NCBI GenBank assembly: GCA_029582165.1
Contig: CM055874.1
Location: 33,913,383 to 33,977,382 of the forward strand
Direction of reading: 5' to 3'
DNA: 64,000 bases
Origin: Portulaca oleracea
Taxonomy: Eukaryota > Streptophyta > Magnoliopsida > Caryophyllales > Portulacaceae
Shown here piece after piece: positions 10,381 to 21,176 of this stretch. Every line of letters begins with the position of its first letter. Within the stretch, counting starts at the first letter, position 1. Below the pieces are notes generated by a model. The model was not told where the DNA came from. It was given only the letters and a program-made list of their open reading frames with translations, and made no database searches. The position numbers and the translations under genes were made by a program.

Positions 10381-12842
10381 GCCTAAGTAAACTCTTTTTA
10401 AGTTTTGTTTTCTTGTTTTATTTTCTTTTAGTTTTCTGATTTTATTTATTCATCATCCTTATTATTATTAACCATTGTAAACTTATTTAAATTGTATAAT
10501 TATCAAAGTTTGTTTCTTGTTTGTCAGTTTAAGTGATTATATGTTTCTTTTGTCCAATTCATGCTGCAAATATGTGATCTAGATGGAGTATTTTATATGA
10601 AGCGAGCTAGGGTTTGGATTAGAGTTAGATTATGCAAATTAACTTATGTTTGATTCCAAATATATGAATAATATAGGGAGTTATTGTTAGAATATGTATA
10701 GGGTTTGTGTTGATGTTAATATATGTTATTTTATGCATGTTTTAGGGTTATGTTAAAGTATTAAATCTGATTTCATATGATTTATATTATGTTAAAGTAA
10801 TTAGGTTTGTGTTTATTTGTTTCACTAGTTTCATGTTCTTAAATAAATTTTGGAAGTATAGTTGTTTTGTGATTTTCTTGTTATTGAAGTACTAGTTTAT
10901 AATTCATATTATGTTCTAATGTTTGAAAGCATGTTTTACAACCGTGTAATGTTAGTAAAGATTTGAACTTTATATGGTAATCCTGTTATTATGTTATTAT
11001 TATGTGTTATATTATTATTACGAATTTTATCGGGTTTTCCTTTACTTTAAGTGTTTAAATTTGTTTATCATTAGTAGTTTTGAGTTCCTTGCTGTGTCAA
11101 GGTGTTTTGGGGAGTCTTGAATGACAAAAGTTTAGCGATACCTTGATTATCAGTTTCGAGGTTTTAAGAATAGGGTTCACTAAAGAATTAAAACTTGTTT
11201 GATTGGGTTCTAGCATTAGTTAACAATGAAAGTTGGGCCTTGGTTGAGTTAGGAGGTTTAGGACGAGTCTTTGACCTTAGCTCACTGCTTTGGGGCCCAA
11301 GTTAGAGTCTCGAGACTGGTTGGTTAGAGTTACGACCAGAAATACCAACTAAAAATAAATCGGTAACGGGACAAATTTTTTGGGTCGTCATAGAGAGTCC
11401 ACCATAAATTGTATAGCCATGTTTTAGCCAAATAGTTTATTCGGGAGGTTCCCTAAGATGTTAAATTTTATAAGAATTTTACGGATCAGGCTTTTGAGGT
11501 GTATAAATCGAGTTATGACCCAATTACCAGACCTAGGTCAGAGCTGGACCAGTTTGAGTATGGGCTGTATTTGGGAACCGTGGAGTGTGTTTTAGGTCTT
11601 GGAATAAACATGAGAGTTTTAGTAGACATCCCGAGGTTTCCAGAAAATCTACAATTAGGTTCATAGGGGGTCAAGAAGTCAAGTTATGGCCTTTACAACG
11701 AATTTGACGTAATCTGTCCAGTTTTAATTATGCTTAAGTGTTGATGTGTGAAATATGTTGTGTAAAATGTTAATATGTGTTTAATTGAAATATGTTGATA
11801 GTTTCAAGATGTTAATTTATGAATGATGGAAACCCTATAGTGTTTCTAGGGGAGGGTTAGGTAGAAGGTAGTTCATACTAATTCCGAAGGACGCATTTTA
11901 AGGATAGAAATTATTCTATTTTAGGCACGTTCTAGATCGTCCGCTTTAGTGAGCTCAAGTGTATCCGTGGAAGTGAAGTGAATTGAAGAAATTCATGTAA
12001 TGTCTATGTCATAATCCCCAGTCCGGATGCACTTTAAGTGTTTTTGTCAATATCTAATATGTTTTGGAATTTGCATCCCCAAGAGGACTTTATGTGGAAA
12101 ATTTAGACCGTCTATTTTGATTATTGTTTGTGGTTGTTGTCTTACAAGTTGAGGGAAATGAGATGGTCTTTTGTAATTGGTTTCTTTTTACTGGTTTTGG
12201 GAACCTGGGTTGGTTTAATTTGTGTTGAGAACTGTGAACTTGGAATGCATAATACTAATAATTCAAAGTGGAACATTAAGCGGGTTTTGGGGGATAACCC
12301 AAAGACCATGATGTGGTATCCTGTAGGGTTATGGACCAAGAGATCAGGGGATGCCATGATATAGTTGATATTGATTATTTCCCTGAGGCAAGATGTGGAC
12401 ATAGTTTTGGTTGTAGCCTATGGTAGGAGGAGATGTGATATCTCGATAATTCTGGTCGTAGCAGGTGGTAGGCAAAGGATCTGGGATGCGATTTGTTATG
12501 TTACTGTTGACATAACTTTCGAGTTTGAATTTTAATAAGACAGGAAATTGAGAAACAAATTGATTTGTATTAATATTTAAATGTATGTAGGTACAATATC
12601 TATATTAAAATACTAAAGCTCTGATTCGATCTCCTACAACTTGGATGAGTCGAGGTCACAGACACTTCGATCTTGAATGTAGGTCTAGCTGGATAACTCT
12701 TGTGGCGATTCTTGAGCTAAAGGTCTTGAGAGTTGATCCCCTTAGTGCTTGGTAGCTGGAGGATGCTCAAAGTTTAATCGTCTGAAGGTTGACTGTCGGT
12801 TGTAGTTCTCCCGATTCTTGGATGTGAGGGCTTGAGTGCTTG
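10381..12842. other. 2.5 kb of A+T-rich repeat-like spacer, no gene
   Basis: No protein domain is visible in any frame. The part 11040-12100 has the look of LTR or UTR sequence of gypsy elements (long runs without stop clustering but no homology), and 12400-12842 looks like a different block. I could find neither TG/CA borders nor a primer site, so I leave it unassigned. Confidence 0.4.
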
Positions 12843-13986
12843 TGTAGGAGCCCGGGAAAAGTGGGTACTATTTACCCGTTGCGTTACTTAGGTGTGATTA
12901 GGATCCGACTAAAGTTGTTTAACCCTTAAATAAGGATGTTTTTGTTTTTAATAAAACTTTTTCGATTCTTTACAATCCTAAACATGTAAACTCACTTAAG
13001 GACAAATATTTTAGTTTGAAGATGTCAGATCACATCTACCCGTACCCTTACTATGGCTAAAAGGGGAAACTACGGTCACTGGACTGGCCCATCGGCCAAG
13101 CAACCTTAATGTGGCCCATTGGACCCCAGCCTTGGGGAAAGGGGCTAGGAATGTGGCAAGGCTGCTTGGTCTTGCTTGATTTCTACTCCCTTTTGTCCTC
13201 GGTTGGCTCTTTAAAACTAAATCCCGGGACATATGTCAACCCATCTAGTTAAACTAAAACGAGAGTCACAAAAAAGGTGAGTTATGCAAGCTAAGATAGA
13301 GAAGGAGTCGCCAGTTGATTTAAGGAAATCAACGAACCAAGGAAAAAATAATGAAAACTTCGGCCTACGAATTACGAGTCCAAGAGTTAAAGAACTCTCA
13401 GACTCGCCTGTTTTGAAAACAAACTCTACTAAAATCGAAACTGAAATGAAAAAGAGCGGGGAGAAGTTTAAAAGTTTTCACGATGTTATATTCATGTCTT
13501 GTATGTATGCTGTTTATTTACAAAATAATGTACAAGAATGATCACGATATGATTACATGGTTACAAAAATGATAAATGAATGACCTAACCTTTCTTAAAC
13601 ACAAAGCATGCAAATAGTGTGAGGATGAGAGAAAACCAAAGTCAATACGTCGGATTTCCTTCGGTATCAATGCCATGATAATCTCGAGACTTTATGTGAG
13701 AATGGTGAGGGATGAGAGGGGAATGTTTGAGAGAGGTTTTGAGAGGAGTTTTTGATGAATTCGGTGATGGAATGGAGGGGTATTTATAGGTGAGTAAGGG
13801 TGGTATTCGAATTTTACGCGGGGGGGGGGGGGGGGCATGATCCTTATTCATGCCCATAATCCCCCCTCAAGGTCGTTTGGCCTTTGACTCTGCATAAGGC
13901 GCCAAGCTAAAGTCGTGGGATATGTTGACCGAGGATGAGGCACGAGGCTGAGGCACGAAGCTAACGTGGCACCTACGTGGGCCAAG

Positions 13987-14470
13987 TGATAAGTGTATTT
14001 TATATATATGTGATCTTGGATAATTTAGAGTTAATTTGAGTGATTATTAATATGAATGTATTATTTTTATACTCGAATTCTCTATTTTATGCTTGGTTGG
14101 AGTTTGGTATAATTTTGTAGGAAATTGGTGTTAAAGTGAAGAAATCAAGCTTAAAATCAAGTGTATGGAGTCCAAGAGGATCACAATTGAAGAATAAATC
14201 CACCCCAAGGCCCAAGCTCAAGCCCAAGAACACATTGGATACTGGCAGATACCAACACGGGTGAGAAAAGACCCAAAACGGGTCGTTTCAGCCTCCAGAA
14301 GTCCAGAATATGACTCCAGTGACCAACACGGTCCGTGTCAGGGCAACACGACCCGTGTTGACCCTAGCACGGTCCGTGTTGACTTGGAACCACCCGTGTT
14401 GCCTCTGTTTAATGCAAAAATGGCGTTTCGGTTGCTCTTAATGCTATATAATTGATGTATCCGGTGGTTT
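13987..14470 (+). mobile_element. LTR start fragment nested in the minus-strand LTR
   Basis: It starts TGATAAGTGTATTTTATA, the typical start of an Athila/Tat-like LTR, and runs through a dyad cluster (14244-14403) to a TATA-like GCTATATAATTG near 14442. It then stops, and what follows no longer resembles an LTR leader. It is therefore a truncated LTR containing little more than upstream promoter sequence. The right border is approximate. Confidence 0.6.
14244..14403 (+). repeat. Dyad cluster, word AACACGG-N-CCGTGTT
   Basis: Copies include AACACGGTCCGTGTC (14325), AACACGACCCGTGTTG (14345), GCACGGTCCGTGTTGA (14367) and half-words AACACGGGTG (14252), AAAACGGGTCGTTTC (14275) and CCCGTGTTG (14393). 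It ends about 40 bp before the TATA-like element. Confidence 0.8.
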
Positions 14471-14904
14471 TTGCTGGCATTGACTCCTACTCATCATCAT
14501 CCTTATCATCATATTCATCCATCCTTTCATCCATATTTCCATCCACATTCACCAAGCGGCCTAAAGCAACTCCTGCATGTGGATCTTTGACGTGGCAGCG
14601 CGTGTGGGAAATCCCTTGGATCAACGTAGGCAAAGTTGCCTACAGAGAAATTATGGGCATGTTTTGCGCTTTGGGCTTGCTCTGTGGGTCAGCCAAGCCT
14701 AAGTGACCTTGGCAGTCTGCTCTGCGCTTCGGGCCAGCTCTGTGGGGCTAGTGCCTTTGATCCATTCCGTTCTTCGTTCTCAGTTTTCATTGTACTTTCC
14801 CAGTACAAAATCTGGTATCTACATAGAGCCCCCACTTTGATCGAGTCCAGATAGGACGATGGTCAAAGTAGCCTGAGGAGCTATTTCTCTTTTTCTGAAG
14901 ATGA

Positions 14905-15390
14905 ACGATGGCAGTGCTCTTTTATCGGCGATCGAAAGGCTAATGTTATCAATACTTGACAACTGGAAGGTGGATGATGTCAGTGCTCTTTTAATGGCGA
15001 CCGAAAGATGGATGTCAACACTCTTTTAATGGCAGTTGGCAGATGTCAGTGTCATTTTATGATGACCGGAGGATGGACGGAGCCGATGCTCTTTTAATGG
15101 CGATCGGAAAATGGATGTCAATGCTCTTTTAACGACAGTTGGAAGATGTCGGTACTCTTTTAATGGCAACCGGAAAATTGATGTCAATGCTCTTTTAACG
15201 ACAGTTGGAAGATGTCGACGCTCTTTTAATGGCGATTGGAAGATGGATGATGTTGGTGCTCCTTTAATGGCGACAGGAAAACGGATGTCAGTGCTCTTTT
15301 AACGGCAGTTGGAAGATGTCGACGCTCTTTTGATGGCGACCAGAAGATGGATGATGTAAGTGCTCTTTTATTGGCGACCGATGGATGTGA
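14905..15390 (-). repeat. Minisatellite in retrotransposon 3' UTR, about 13 units
   Basis: The word GCTCTTTTAATGGCGA or a variant recurs at 14984, 15020, 15051, 15088, 15123, 15154, 15189, 15220, 15258, 15292, 15324 and 15362. Two monomer types alternate: about 31 bp (with GACAGTTGGAAGATGTC) and 34-38 bp (with GGCGACCGGAAAATGGATG). The array lies just upstream, on minus, of the polypurine tract and 3' LTR, where plant Tat-lineage elements are known to carry variable tandem repeats. Confidence 0.85.
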
Positions 15391-15441
15391 GCGAGGGTTC
15401 CTTACGCACAATAAATAATAAAAGTAAATTAATAATAAAAC

Positions 15442-16428
15442 TGTAACAATAAAAACCTAATGAAATCAGAATTTACAAGCATGAATTTGTTTCAATTGAA
15501 TTTAGCATGAAAATTACAAATAGTAATAACAATAATAATTCAAAAGAAAAAGTGAATTAAGGTTAGGGTTTATACTACCCAAGAGGGTGGTTGGGCTATG
15601 GGCAGCAGTCAGGGTGGCAGTGACGGTGGCAGGAGGGTTGACGGTGCGTTTGGCGGCAACAGGAGCATCAGTGGTGCGTCTGGCGGCAACAGGTGCATCA
15701 GTGATCGCAGGTTGTGCGTCAGGGCTCAACAACAGCAACATGGGTGGTTTGTGCGTGCTGGGGATCACCGTCGAGTGGGGGTGCTCGCCGCGGCGGCGCG
15801 AGATGGTGGTGCAGGGCTGGGCGTCGGTTGTTGTAGCAAGGAAGGAGGAAGATAAAATGATAGAGATAGACAGGGCGAAAGAGAGAAGCGACGATGATTG
15901 GTGGTGGCTGCTGGCGACAGTGGCCACGGACGGCGGTACCGGTGGCTGGGGTGGTGGTTACAGTAGTGAGGAAGCAGAGGGAGAAGGGAGAAATGGTAGG
16001 ATTAGGGTTTTGTTTAGTGTTTTCTATAATTAAGTATTTATACTAACTAAAATAAATAATTAACAAAATAATTTGTAGAATACAAATATTAACACAACTG
16101 CTATTAATAGTATTTAGAAAAATAAAATACATTTTAATTTTCTAAATAAAAATAACCACATAATTAAAACTAAAAACACATAATTCATAAATAATTAAAA
16201 GAAACACACATAAAATCATATAGTATTAATCACATAGAATTACCAAATTAGTCTTACTCCCATGCATGTAGAAAATTACTAAACTACCCTTGTTAGTCTC
16301 TCAACAGTCCTACGAGCTCAAGTGTTAGCAAAAATAATCGTCGATAAAATCTCAAAATTTAACGAAGTCAACTTAAATTATTAACGACATCACGATCAAC
16401 GTATTCGAATTTTTCGGGGGTTTTACAG
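15442..16428 (-). mobile_element. Chromovirus-like LTR (probable)
   Basis: On minus it starts TGTAAAACCCCCGAAAAATT (16428), carries TATA AGTATAAATACTTAA (16022-16036) and then AACCCTAATCCTACC leader sequence. It may end ATTGTTACA at 15442. The start resembles chromovirus LTR starts (TGTAA-ACCCC). I found no primer site after it and no matching target duplication, so both the extent and solo or partial status are uncertain. The Ser/Thr/Pro-rich minus ORF at 15514-15927 lies in its leader and is not a gene. Confidence 0.5.
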
Positions 16429-16534
16429 AAAGTGACTGATTTATGGAAAAAAGAATTTTCCCGATCCCCTTCTGTAAGCCATTCTTTCTACTAAATTTGC
16501 CCCAAAAATTTTGGTTAGCAAAATGATAAACATA

Positions 16535-16890
16535 TTGATGCAAGATGGTTCTTAAGCATCTTGCATGTCACCTAAATCACTCATAAAGTTAAATGTAAGT
16601 ATATTTAAAATCATTATAAAGGTATGTTTCAGTACTTTGAGGATTATTATAACCTATAAACAATATAAAAATATTTATTTATTTTTTTCAATAATATAAA
16701 ACTATGCATAAAACATGTATTTTCTACTATGATTGATAAATTAGCTATTATTTACATTTTTTTGACCAACTATTAAGTATTATACTCTTATAGTTTATAA
16801 ATATACATAATTATTAGAGAAAATATTATTAAAATTTAACAGAATGTGAAATTTAAACTATTCAAGATGATTATTAACCATCTTGAGTTA
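16535..16890. mobile_element. Foldback-type MITE with hairpin ends
   Basis: The left end holds GCAAGATGGTTCTTAAGCAT continuing CTTGCAT (16540-16565). The right end holds TTCAAGATGATTATTAACCA continuing TCTTGAG (16861-16887). Read on opposite strands, the two ends share CAAGATGGTTNNTAANCATC plus TTG. Each end is also a hairpin by itself (CAAGATG/CATCTTG). The 300-bp interior is A+T-rich with no ORF. It lies at the breakpoint of the minus-strand LINE. No target duplication was identified. Confidence 0.5.
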
Positions 16891-17492
16891 AGATGTGTAT
16901 CATTGTCCTTTTGGTTAAACAAAAGCAAGCATCCATTCTCTTTGGCGAATGAGCCTGGAGTGCCTATTGTTGAACCGTATGCTTCCAGAGTCTTGAACCA
17001 GTCTGTCTTCAACAGATTGAATTTTTGACATATTAGTTTCCAATCTTTGTTTGAAATTCCTCGAGTGGGTTTTGGCCCATTCCCGCAGATCATGTTTGAT
17101 ATTTTTAGTTTTTTCATGACTTTGTACATGGCATAGCCTTGGTCTTTAAACTTCCATCCTTATCTTATAATAGACGTAACTTTGTCAAAATTTGGCCAAT
17201 GTTGACCGAATCTAAACGAATGATTCTTTGTTCTTCTGTTAGAAGGGTTCATATCAAGCAGGATATAACAATGATCTGAGAAAGTGAATGGGCCATGACT
17301 TAAAGTAGCAAACAGAAAAGATTCATTCTAGTATTTGCGAGCTATAACTCTATCTAGCCTTTCAAAAAATTTATGACTATGAACTGTCTTTTTCCAAGTG
17401 TAGAGACGCCCATTAGGACAAAGATCAACTGCCTGGATAACATGAAAAAGTTCTTTAGCCTAGAGAAATTGATTTCCTGGGGGATAGAACCT
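16890..17492 (-). mobile_element. Degenerate LINE, C-terminal endonuclease and linker
   Basis: The minus strand encodes endonuclease motifs LCPNGRLYTWKK, FFERLDRVIARKY and GPFTFSDHCYILLD, then the endonuclease-RT linker (HDLREWAKTHSRNFKQRLE and RLIRQREWMLAF). Stops and frame changes are frequent. The reverse transcriptase is missing: the reading ends near 16900 at the foldback element. The N-terminal half continues at 28203, beyond the LTR retrotransposon inserted at 17493. Confidence 0.8.
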
Positions 17493-17737
17493 TGTTTAAA
17501 CCTAATTTTGTGTCTAAATAACGCCTTAATTCTTAGGCTTTTGACTCGTTTCGTGTTTATTTTCATGGTTTTTTAGTATGTTTTTGGTTATTTTGTAGGT
17601 TTTGGCATTTTACTCAAAAACGAGGTAAAACGGGCCATTTAGAGCATTTTTGGTGATTTCCCGAGCCGAGCCGGACCGAGAGCAGAGGCGGAGTTGACCC
17701 GGGACCACTCTCCCTTCATTTGGTGCAAATCAGTGAG

Positions 17738-17772
17738 GTAACACCCGCTACAACCCTTGTAGCGGGCGTTAC
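17738..17772 (+). repeat. Hairpin with 16-bp arms in the 5' LTR
   Basis: GTAACACCCGCTACAA is followed by CCC and then TTGTAGCGGGCGTTAC. The arms pair at 15 of 16 positions. The same hairpin is at 26852-26886 in the 3' LTR, and a diverged one (GTAACACCCACTACAG... CGTAGCGGGCGCTAC) is in the solo LTR near 46498-46533. Confidence 0.9.
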
Positions 17773-17953
17773 GTGCCTTGGAAAGAAGGAAGGAACAAAG
17801 GGAAGAAGTCAAGTAGGGTAGCCCTCGCCACCCTGGGCGTGGCACCTGCTACCCCTGGCTGTCGTAACTCGAAGCTCAGAATCACCAATGCAAATTTCAC
17901 AGGGTAGTGCCCGCCACCCTGATGATGGCACCCGCGACCCCCCTGGACAGCGA

Positions 17954-17973
17954 GAGACCGCACCTGCGGTCTC
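17954..17973 (+). repeat. Perfect 9-bp dyad upstream of the LTR TATA box
   Basis: GAGACCGCACCTGCGGTCTC has nine-base perfect arms around CC and lies about 65 bp before the TATA box. The identical dyad is at 27068-27087 in the 3' LTR. Looser words between 17821 and 17940 (GTAGTGCCCGCCACC, GGCACCCGCGACC) use the same C-rich core. Confidence 0.85.
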
Positions 17974-18033
17974 CCCCTTTTCTGCGCTTGATGTTCGGCT
18001 TGTGCAACGACATTTTGCCCAACTGTTTTGCCT

Positions 18034-18045
18034 TGTATATATATC
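18034..18045 (+). promoter_or_regulatory. TATA box of the 5' LTR
   Basis: TTGTATATATATCC is the only good TATA match in the LTR. It lies between the dyad cluster and a leader-like duplicated block, as expected at a U3/R border. The 3' LTR has it at 27148-27159. Confidence 0.65.
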
Positions 18046-18067
18046 CATTTTGACGATTATCTTTGGG

Positions 18068-18241
18068 GAGATCTTAGGTTATCTTTTAGCTACTTAGACT
18101 TTACATTCAGCTTGTATTAGAGAGAGATTAGTGAGAGATTAATCTAGGGTTTTGGAGATCTTAGGTTATCTTTTAGCTACTTAGACTTTACATTCAGCTT
18201 GTATTAGAGAGAGATTAGTGAGAGATTAATCTAGGGTTTTG
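18068..18241 (+). repeat. 87-bp direct duplication downstream of the TATA box
   Basis: The block GAGATCTTAGGTTATCTTTT... GATTAATCTAGGGTTTTG occurs twice in direct succession, first at 18068 and again at 18155. The 3' LTR has the same pair (about 27181-27355). The duplication therefore predates this insertion and belongs to the family. Confidence 0.85.
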
Positions 18242-19075
18242 GAGATTTTGAGTTATTATTGAAGATTTGGGGATTCAAACAATTGAGAGATTGTTGGATC
18301 ATTTTTTTTATTGCTTTTCCTTGTTCATCTACAACATTTTGATAAGTATTCTCTTCCCTTAATTCTTTCATTAATTGCTTGCTAATTACTTTGCTTGTTC
18401 TTGATTGTTGGATGTTAGAAATCATGCTTAGGGTTGGTTTGGATGTTGTTAGCTTAGTTAGTATCATGATTAGTGGCTAGAAACCCTATGGGTTAGGGGG
18501 TAATTAAGGGTGTGAATGGGTAATTAGGCATGGGTTAGCAATTTTAGTGAGTAATTAGTTGGGAAATCACTTTTCCCACTCCAATCCTTCCCTCAAGTGG
18601 GATGTATTTGGGTCCGAAAGTCCCCGAACACATCCAACACTCGAGTTGGAAGGTTGGAATTGGGATAGTTAGTCCTCTACTCACGAAAGTAATAGAGGCT
18701 AACTAGGGAATTCCGTTTCTTCAACCCTCCGGGTCCGTGGTGGACTTTGGGGAAGTTAATCCGGACTATCCTCGAAAGAGGAAGCCCGGTGGGTATTTTC
18801 TAACGGAATTGCCACTTGATTTCCTTCCTTGTTGCTTTCTTGTTGCGGAAGCTATCTCCTTGTTCCCGTTTGCATCCCGATAAACCTCCGAAGCCCATTT
18901 TCCATTCCTTTACCGACCTTAGCTTTGTTTCCTGCGTTGTGATTCCCTTCAAACCGATATCCTTACCCTAGCAATCTCATCTCGACCATTGATCGAGATT
19001 CTATGACCAAGGCCCCTAGCTCCTCGAGAAAGATCGATAAACAAAATCGGGGTACAAAAACCACGTTACACAAAA

Positions 19076-19093
19076 TGGCGCCGTTGTCGAGGA
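19076..19093 (+). other. Primer binding site of the complete element
   Basis: TGGCGCCGTTGTCGAGGA is complementary to the recalled 3' end of tRNA-Asp with two differences from the usual TGGCGCCGTTGCCGGGGA. It starts five bases after the LTR end (CAAAA spacer). Confidence 0.85.
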
Positions 19094-19175
19094 GCCAGCG
19101 CCCCTAGTTTTAGTTTCTTGGTTTTTGGTTATTTGAGTTTGCTTTCACGCTAGAAATTAGTTTGTGCTAATCCCG

Positions 19176-20291
19176 ATGAATTTGATGCTTCTATTGATTC
19201 TTGTTGGTGCATGTAGGTACGCCCTAATGTTCTATCGAGCATCGTATAAGGCTTCAAGTCCAATGGGTGAAGTTCAAGCTAATTCACCCTGTACTCTTTT
19301 ATCATATGTCGTTCGATCTTCGAGTACGAGAGGCAACCCTATCATTTTACCACCATTACCACCCGATGCGGTATTTGAGTTCAAGCCGTGTCTTCTTGAA
19401 GTTTTTGAAAGCAACCCGTTTCATGGAGATATTTCCGAGAGCCTTATTGCTCATATGGAGAAATTCGAAAAGCGTATCAGTTTCATATATAAGCCCGGAA
19501 TATCTTCGGAATATTTGAAGTTGAAGTTCTTTCCTCTTACTCTAAGGGGAAAAGTTGAGATGTGGCTTGATATATGTCCACCTGGATTTTATTCTTCGTG
19601 GGAGGTTCTAAAGAGAGATTTCCTTCAAAGATTTTTCCCAACCGACAAAACTTGTATACTTCGGGAAGATATTATGAGTTTCAAGCAAAAAGTCAGAGAG
19701 TCTCTTTTCGAAGCCGGGGGGAGATTCAAAAGTCTCCAACGTCAGTGTCCGCACCACAATCTACCCAACTGGATGCTTCTTCGGCACTTTTATTGTGGAC
19801 TCTTTGATTCTCTCAAAGAATCGATCGATATAGCATCCAGAGGGACATTTTTGAAGAAAACTGCGAGGGAGGCCAAACAATTCCTTCATGAGCTCGTTCA
19901 ATATGCTCCTGATTTTGGAGGTTGCAAATCAAGAGGAGGAGATTCATCTTTGGAGCAGAATTCTATTATTGCATTTCTTTTGGCTTCTATTTACGAATTG
20001 CAAAAAGAGAAGGCGAATGAGGAGACTTCTAAGCATTTGAGAATGGCTCAAGAAGCACAAGTTTTCAAATTTCAACAATTAGAGCAAGTGTGTGCTATCT
20101 ACCCTTCCCATGTTGAACAAGATCTCATTTCTTGTGATTTTACCACCAACCAACACCCTTCTACTTTTCAACCCATTGACCATCACTCATTCATTCAAGA
20201 GGAAGCCTTTCATCTAACCCAACAAGACATTCCACAACTTCAAATTTCTCAACCACCCCTAGAACCCTCATTTGGGTTGATGTTGGAGTGA
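19176..20291 (+). CDS. Gag-like protein of the LTR retrotransposon
   Basis: The reading frame is open from 19164 but the first ATG is at 19176. A Retrotrans_gag-type domain covers roughly residues 80-240 and shows FKPCLLEVFESNPFHGDIS, YLKLKFFPLTLRGKVEMWL, WEVLKRDFLQRFFPTDKT, FKQKVRESLFEAGGRFKSLQ and LRHFYCGLFDSLKESIDIAS. This is the capsid-like domain of plant gypsy elements, which packages element RNA. No CCHC zinc knuckle is seen. It ends at a TGA (20289), and the same frame goes on to 21176 with one more stop, so the original product was probably longer. No protease follows. Confidence 0.85.
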   Translation: MNLMLLLILVGACRYALMFYRASYKASSPMGEVQANSPCTLLSYVVRSSSTRGNPIILPPLPPDAVFEFKPCLLEVFESNPFHGDISESLIAHMEKFEKRISFIYKPGISSEYLKLKFFPLTLRGKVEMWLDICPPGFYSSWEVLKRDFLQRFFPTDKTCILREDIMSFKQKVRESLFEAGGRFKSLQRQCPHHNLPNWMLLRHFYCGLFDSLKESIDIASRGTFLKKTAREAKQFLHELVQYAPDFGGCKSRGGDSSLEQNSIIAFLLASIYELQKEKANEETSKHLRMAQEAQVFKFQQLEQVCAIYPSHVEQDLISCDFTTNQHPSTFQPIDHHSFIQEEAFHLTQQDIPQLQISQPPLEPSFGLMLE

Positions 20292-20294
20292 ATC

Positions 20295-21176
20295 ATGGAA
20301 GACCGTGAGGAGGATCAAGCTTATATCCAAAGTCTCGAGCTCGAATTGGCTCAAGCTAACCAATTTCAACTTGCACCCATCCAATCTACTCCTACCCAAG
20401 AAGTGGAGGTGAATGCTATTACTATGTGTGGTGGAGGAGGAGTTGAGGAGTCTAAGATGGAGGAGGAGAGAACTCTTGGAGAGAATGAGGCAGATGTTGA
20501 GGGTAAAATCGAAGGAGAGGGTATGGAGGTTAAGCAAGAAGTTGATAATGAGAAGGAGGATGTGATTGATGAGGTAGCCAATTGCAAGGAAGAGAAGGTA
20601 GAGGAAATACAAGATGTAGTTTTGAATGAAAATGTTAATGAATGCCTTGAAGATCAGTTTGATTCCCACCAAATGCAAATTCCTCTCCCAAACTGGTTGA
20701 TTCAACACTTGATTGATGAAGGACATATTGAATCAAAGTTTGATGTTCCTATTGAGACACCCTTCTTCATGCCGCCTTGTGTTGAAGTCAATATGATAGA
20801 AACAGTTGTTCATGACCGTCAAGAGGAGGTCTACATTCCTGAAGTGAATTCTGATAATGGGAAAGACAACAATCGTCCCTAGGCCTTATGTTCCGGACCC
20901 GAGGTAATTGAAGATGCATCTCGTGATGATTCCCTCAAGATTGTTCCATTAAGGAGGGAGATTTCATTGGATGAAGTTTATATTGAGAACATAGAGTTTG
21001 AGAAGGTTGTTCCCAAGTGTCTGAAACTTGGAGAACCACTTGAGGAAAGACCAAAGTTACTTCTTTATCGCCATCGCCATCACCAAATCAAACCACCGGA
21101 GGAGACTCTTATTCTATTTGCGGAGGTGCTGAGGAGGTGTTGGAAAATGAGGAGGAAGCGACATTGGAAGAAATAA
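20295..21176 (+). CDS. Acidic C-terminal extension of gag, same frame
   Basis: This continues the gag frame after a single TGA and an ATC codon. It begins MEDREEDQAYIQSLELELAQ, is very rich in Glu, Asp and Val (EKEDVIDEVANCKEEKVEEI), and stops at TAG (20880). The frame then remains open to 21176 (LRREISLDEVYIENIEFEKV, ending basic RRKRHWKK). I recognise no domain. In autonomous relatives protease and pol follow gag, and here they are absent. The two stops may be inactivating mutations or readthrough sites. Confidence 0.6.

Larger units (their letters stand above)
12843..14823 (-). mobile_element. 3' LTR, Tat-like family with TGTAGAYACC ends
   Basis: On minus the LTR starts TGTAGATACCAGATTTTG (14823) and ends CCCGGGCTCCTACA (12843). 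It contains CTCACCTATAAATACCCC (TATA, 13776-13793), GGCGACTCCTTCTC (near 13308) and TTTAGTCGGATCCTAATCAC. These four blocks recur in the same order in the plus-strand LTR at 62421, so the two belong to one family. A purine-rich tract (AAAGTGGGGGCTCTA on minus) abuts the outer start, which marks this as the 3' LTR. About 0.5 kb of another LTR is inserted at 13987. A G run lies at 13819-13836. Confidence 0.75.
17493..19070 (+). repeat. 5' LTR of the complete element
   Basis: The LTR is 1578 bp. Its order is upstream region with the dyad cluster (17738-17973), TATA TTGTATATATATCC (18034-18045), an 87-bp direct duplication (about 18068-18241) and a long downstream part ending ACCACGTTACA. It lacks the 20-bp TTTCTTGCTTATTTAA-type segment present in the 3' copy near 27505, which explains the length difference. 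Confidence 0.95.

Noticed and set aside
15514..15927. 137-codon minus ORF starting with a hydrophobic, signal-peptide-like stretch
   Set aside because: It lies in the leader of a chromovirus-like LTR, directly after its TATA box, and is of low complexity (Ser, Thr, Pro, Ala).
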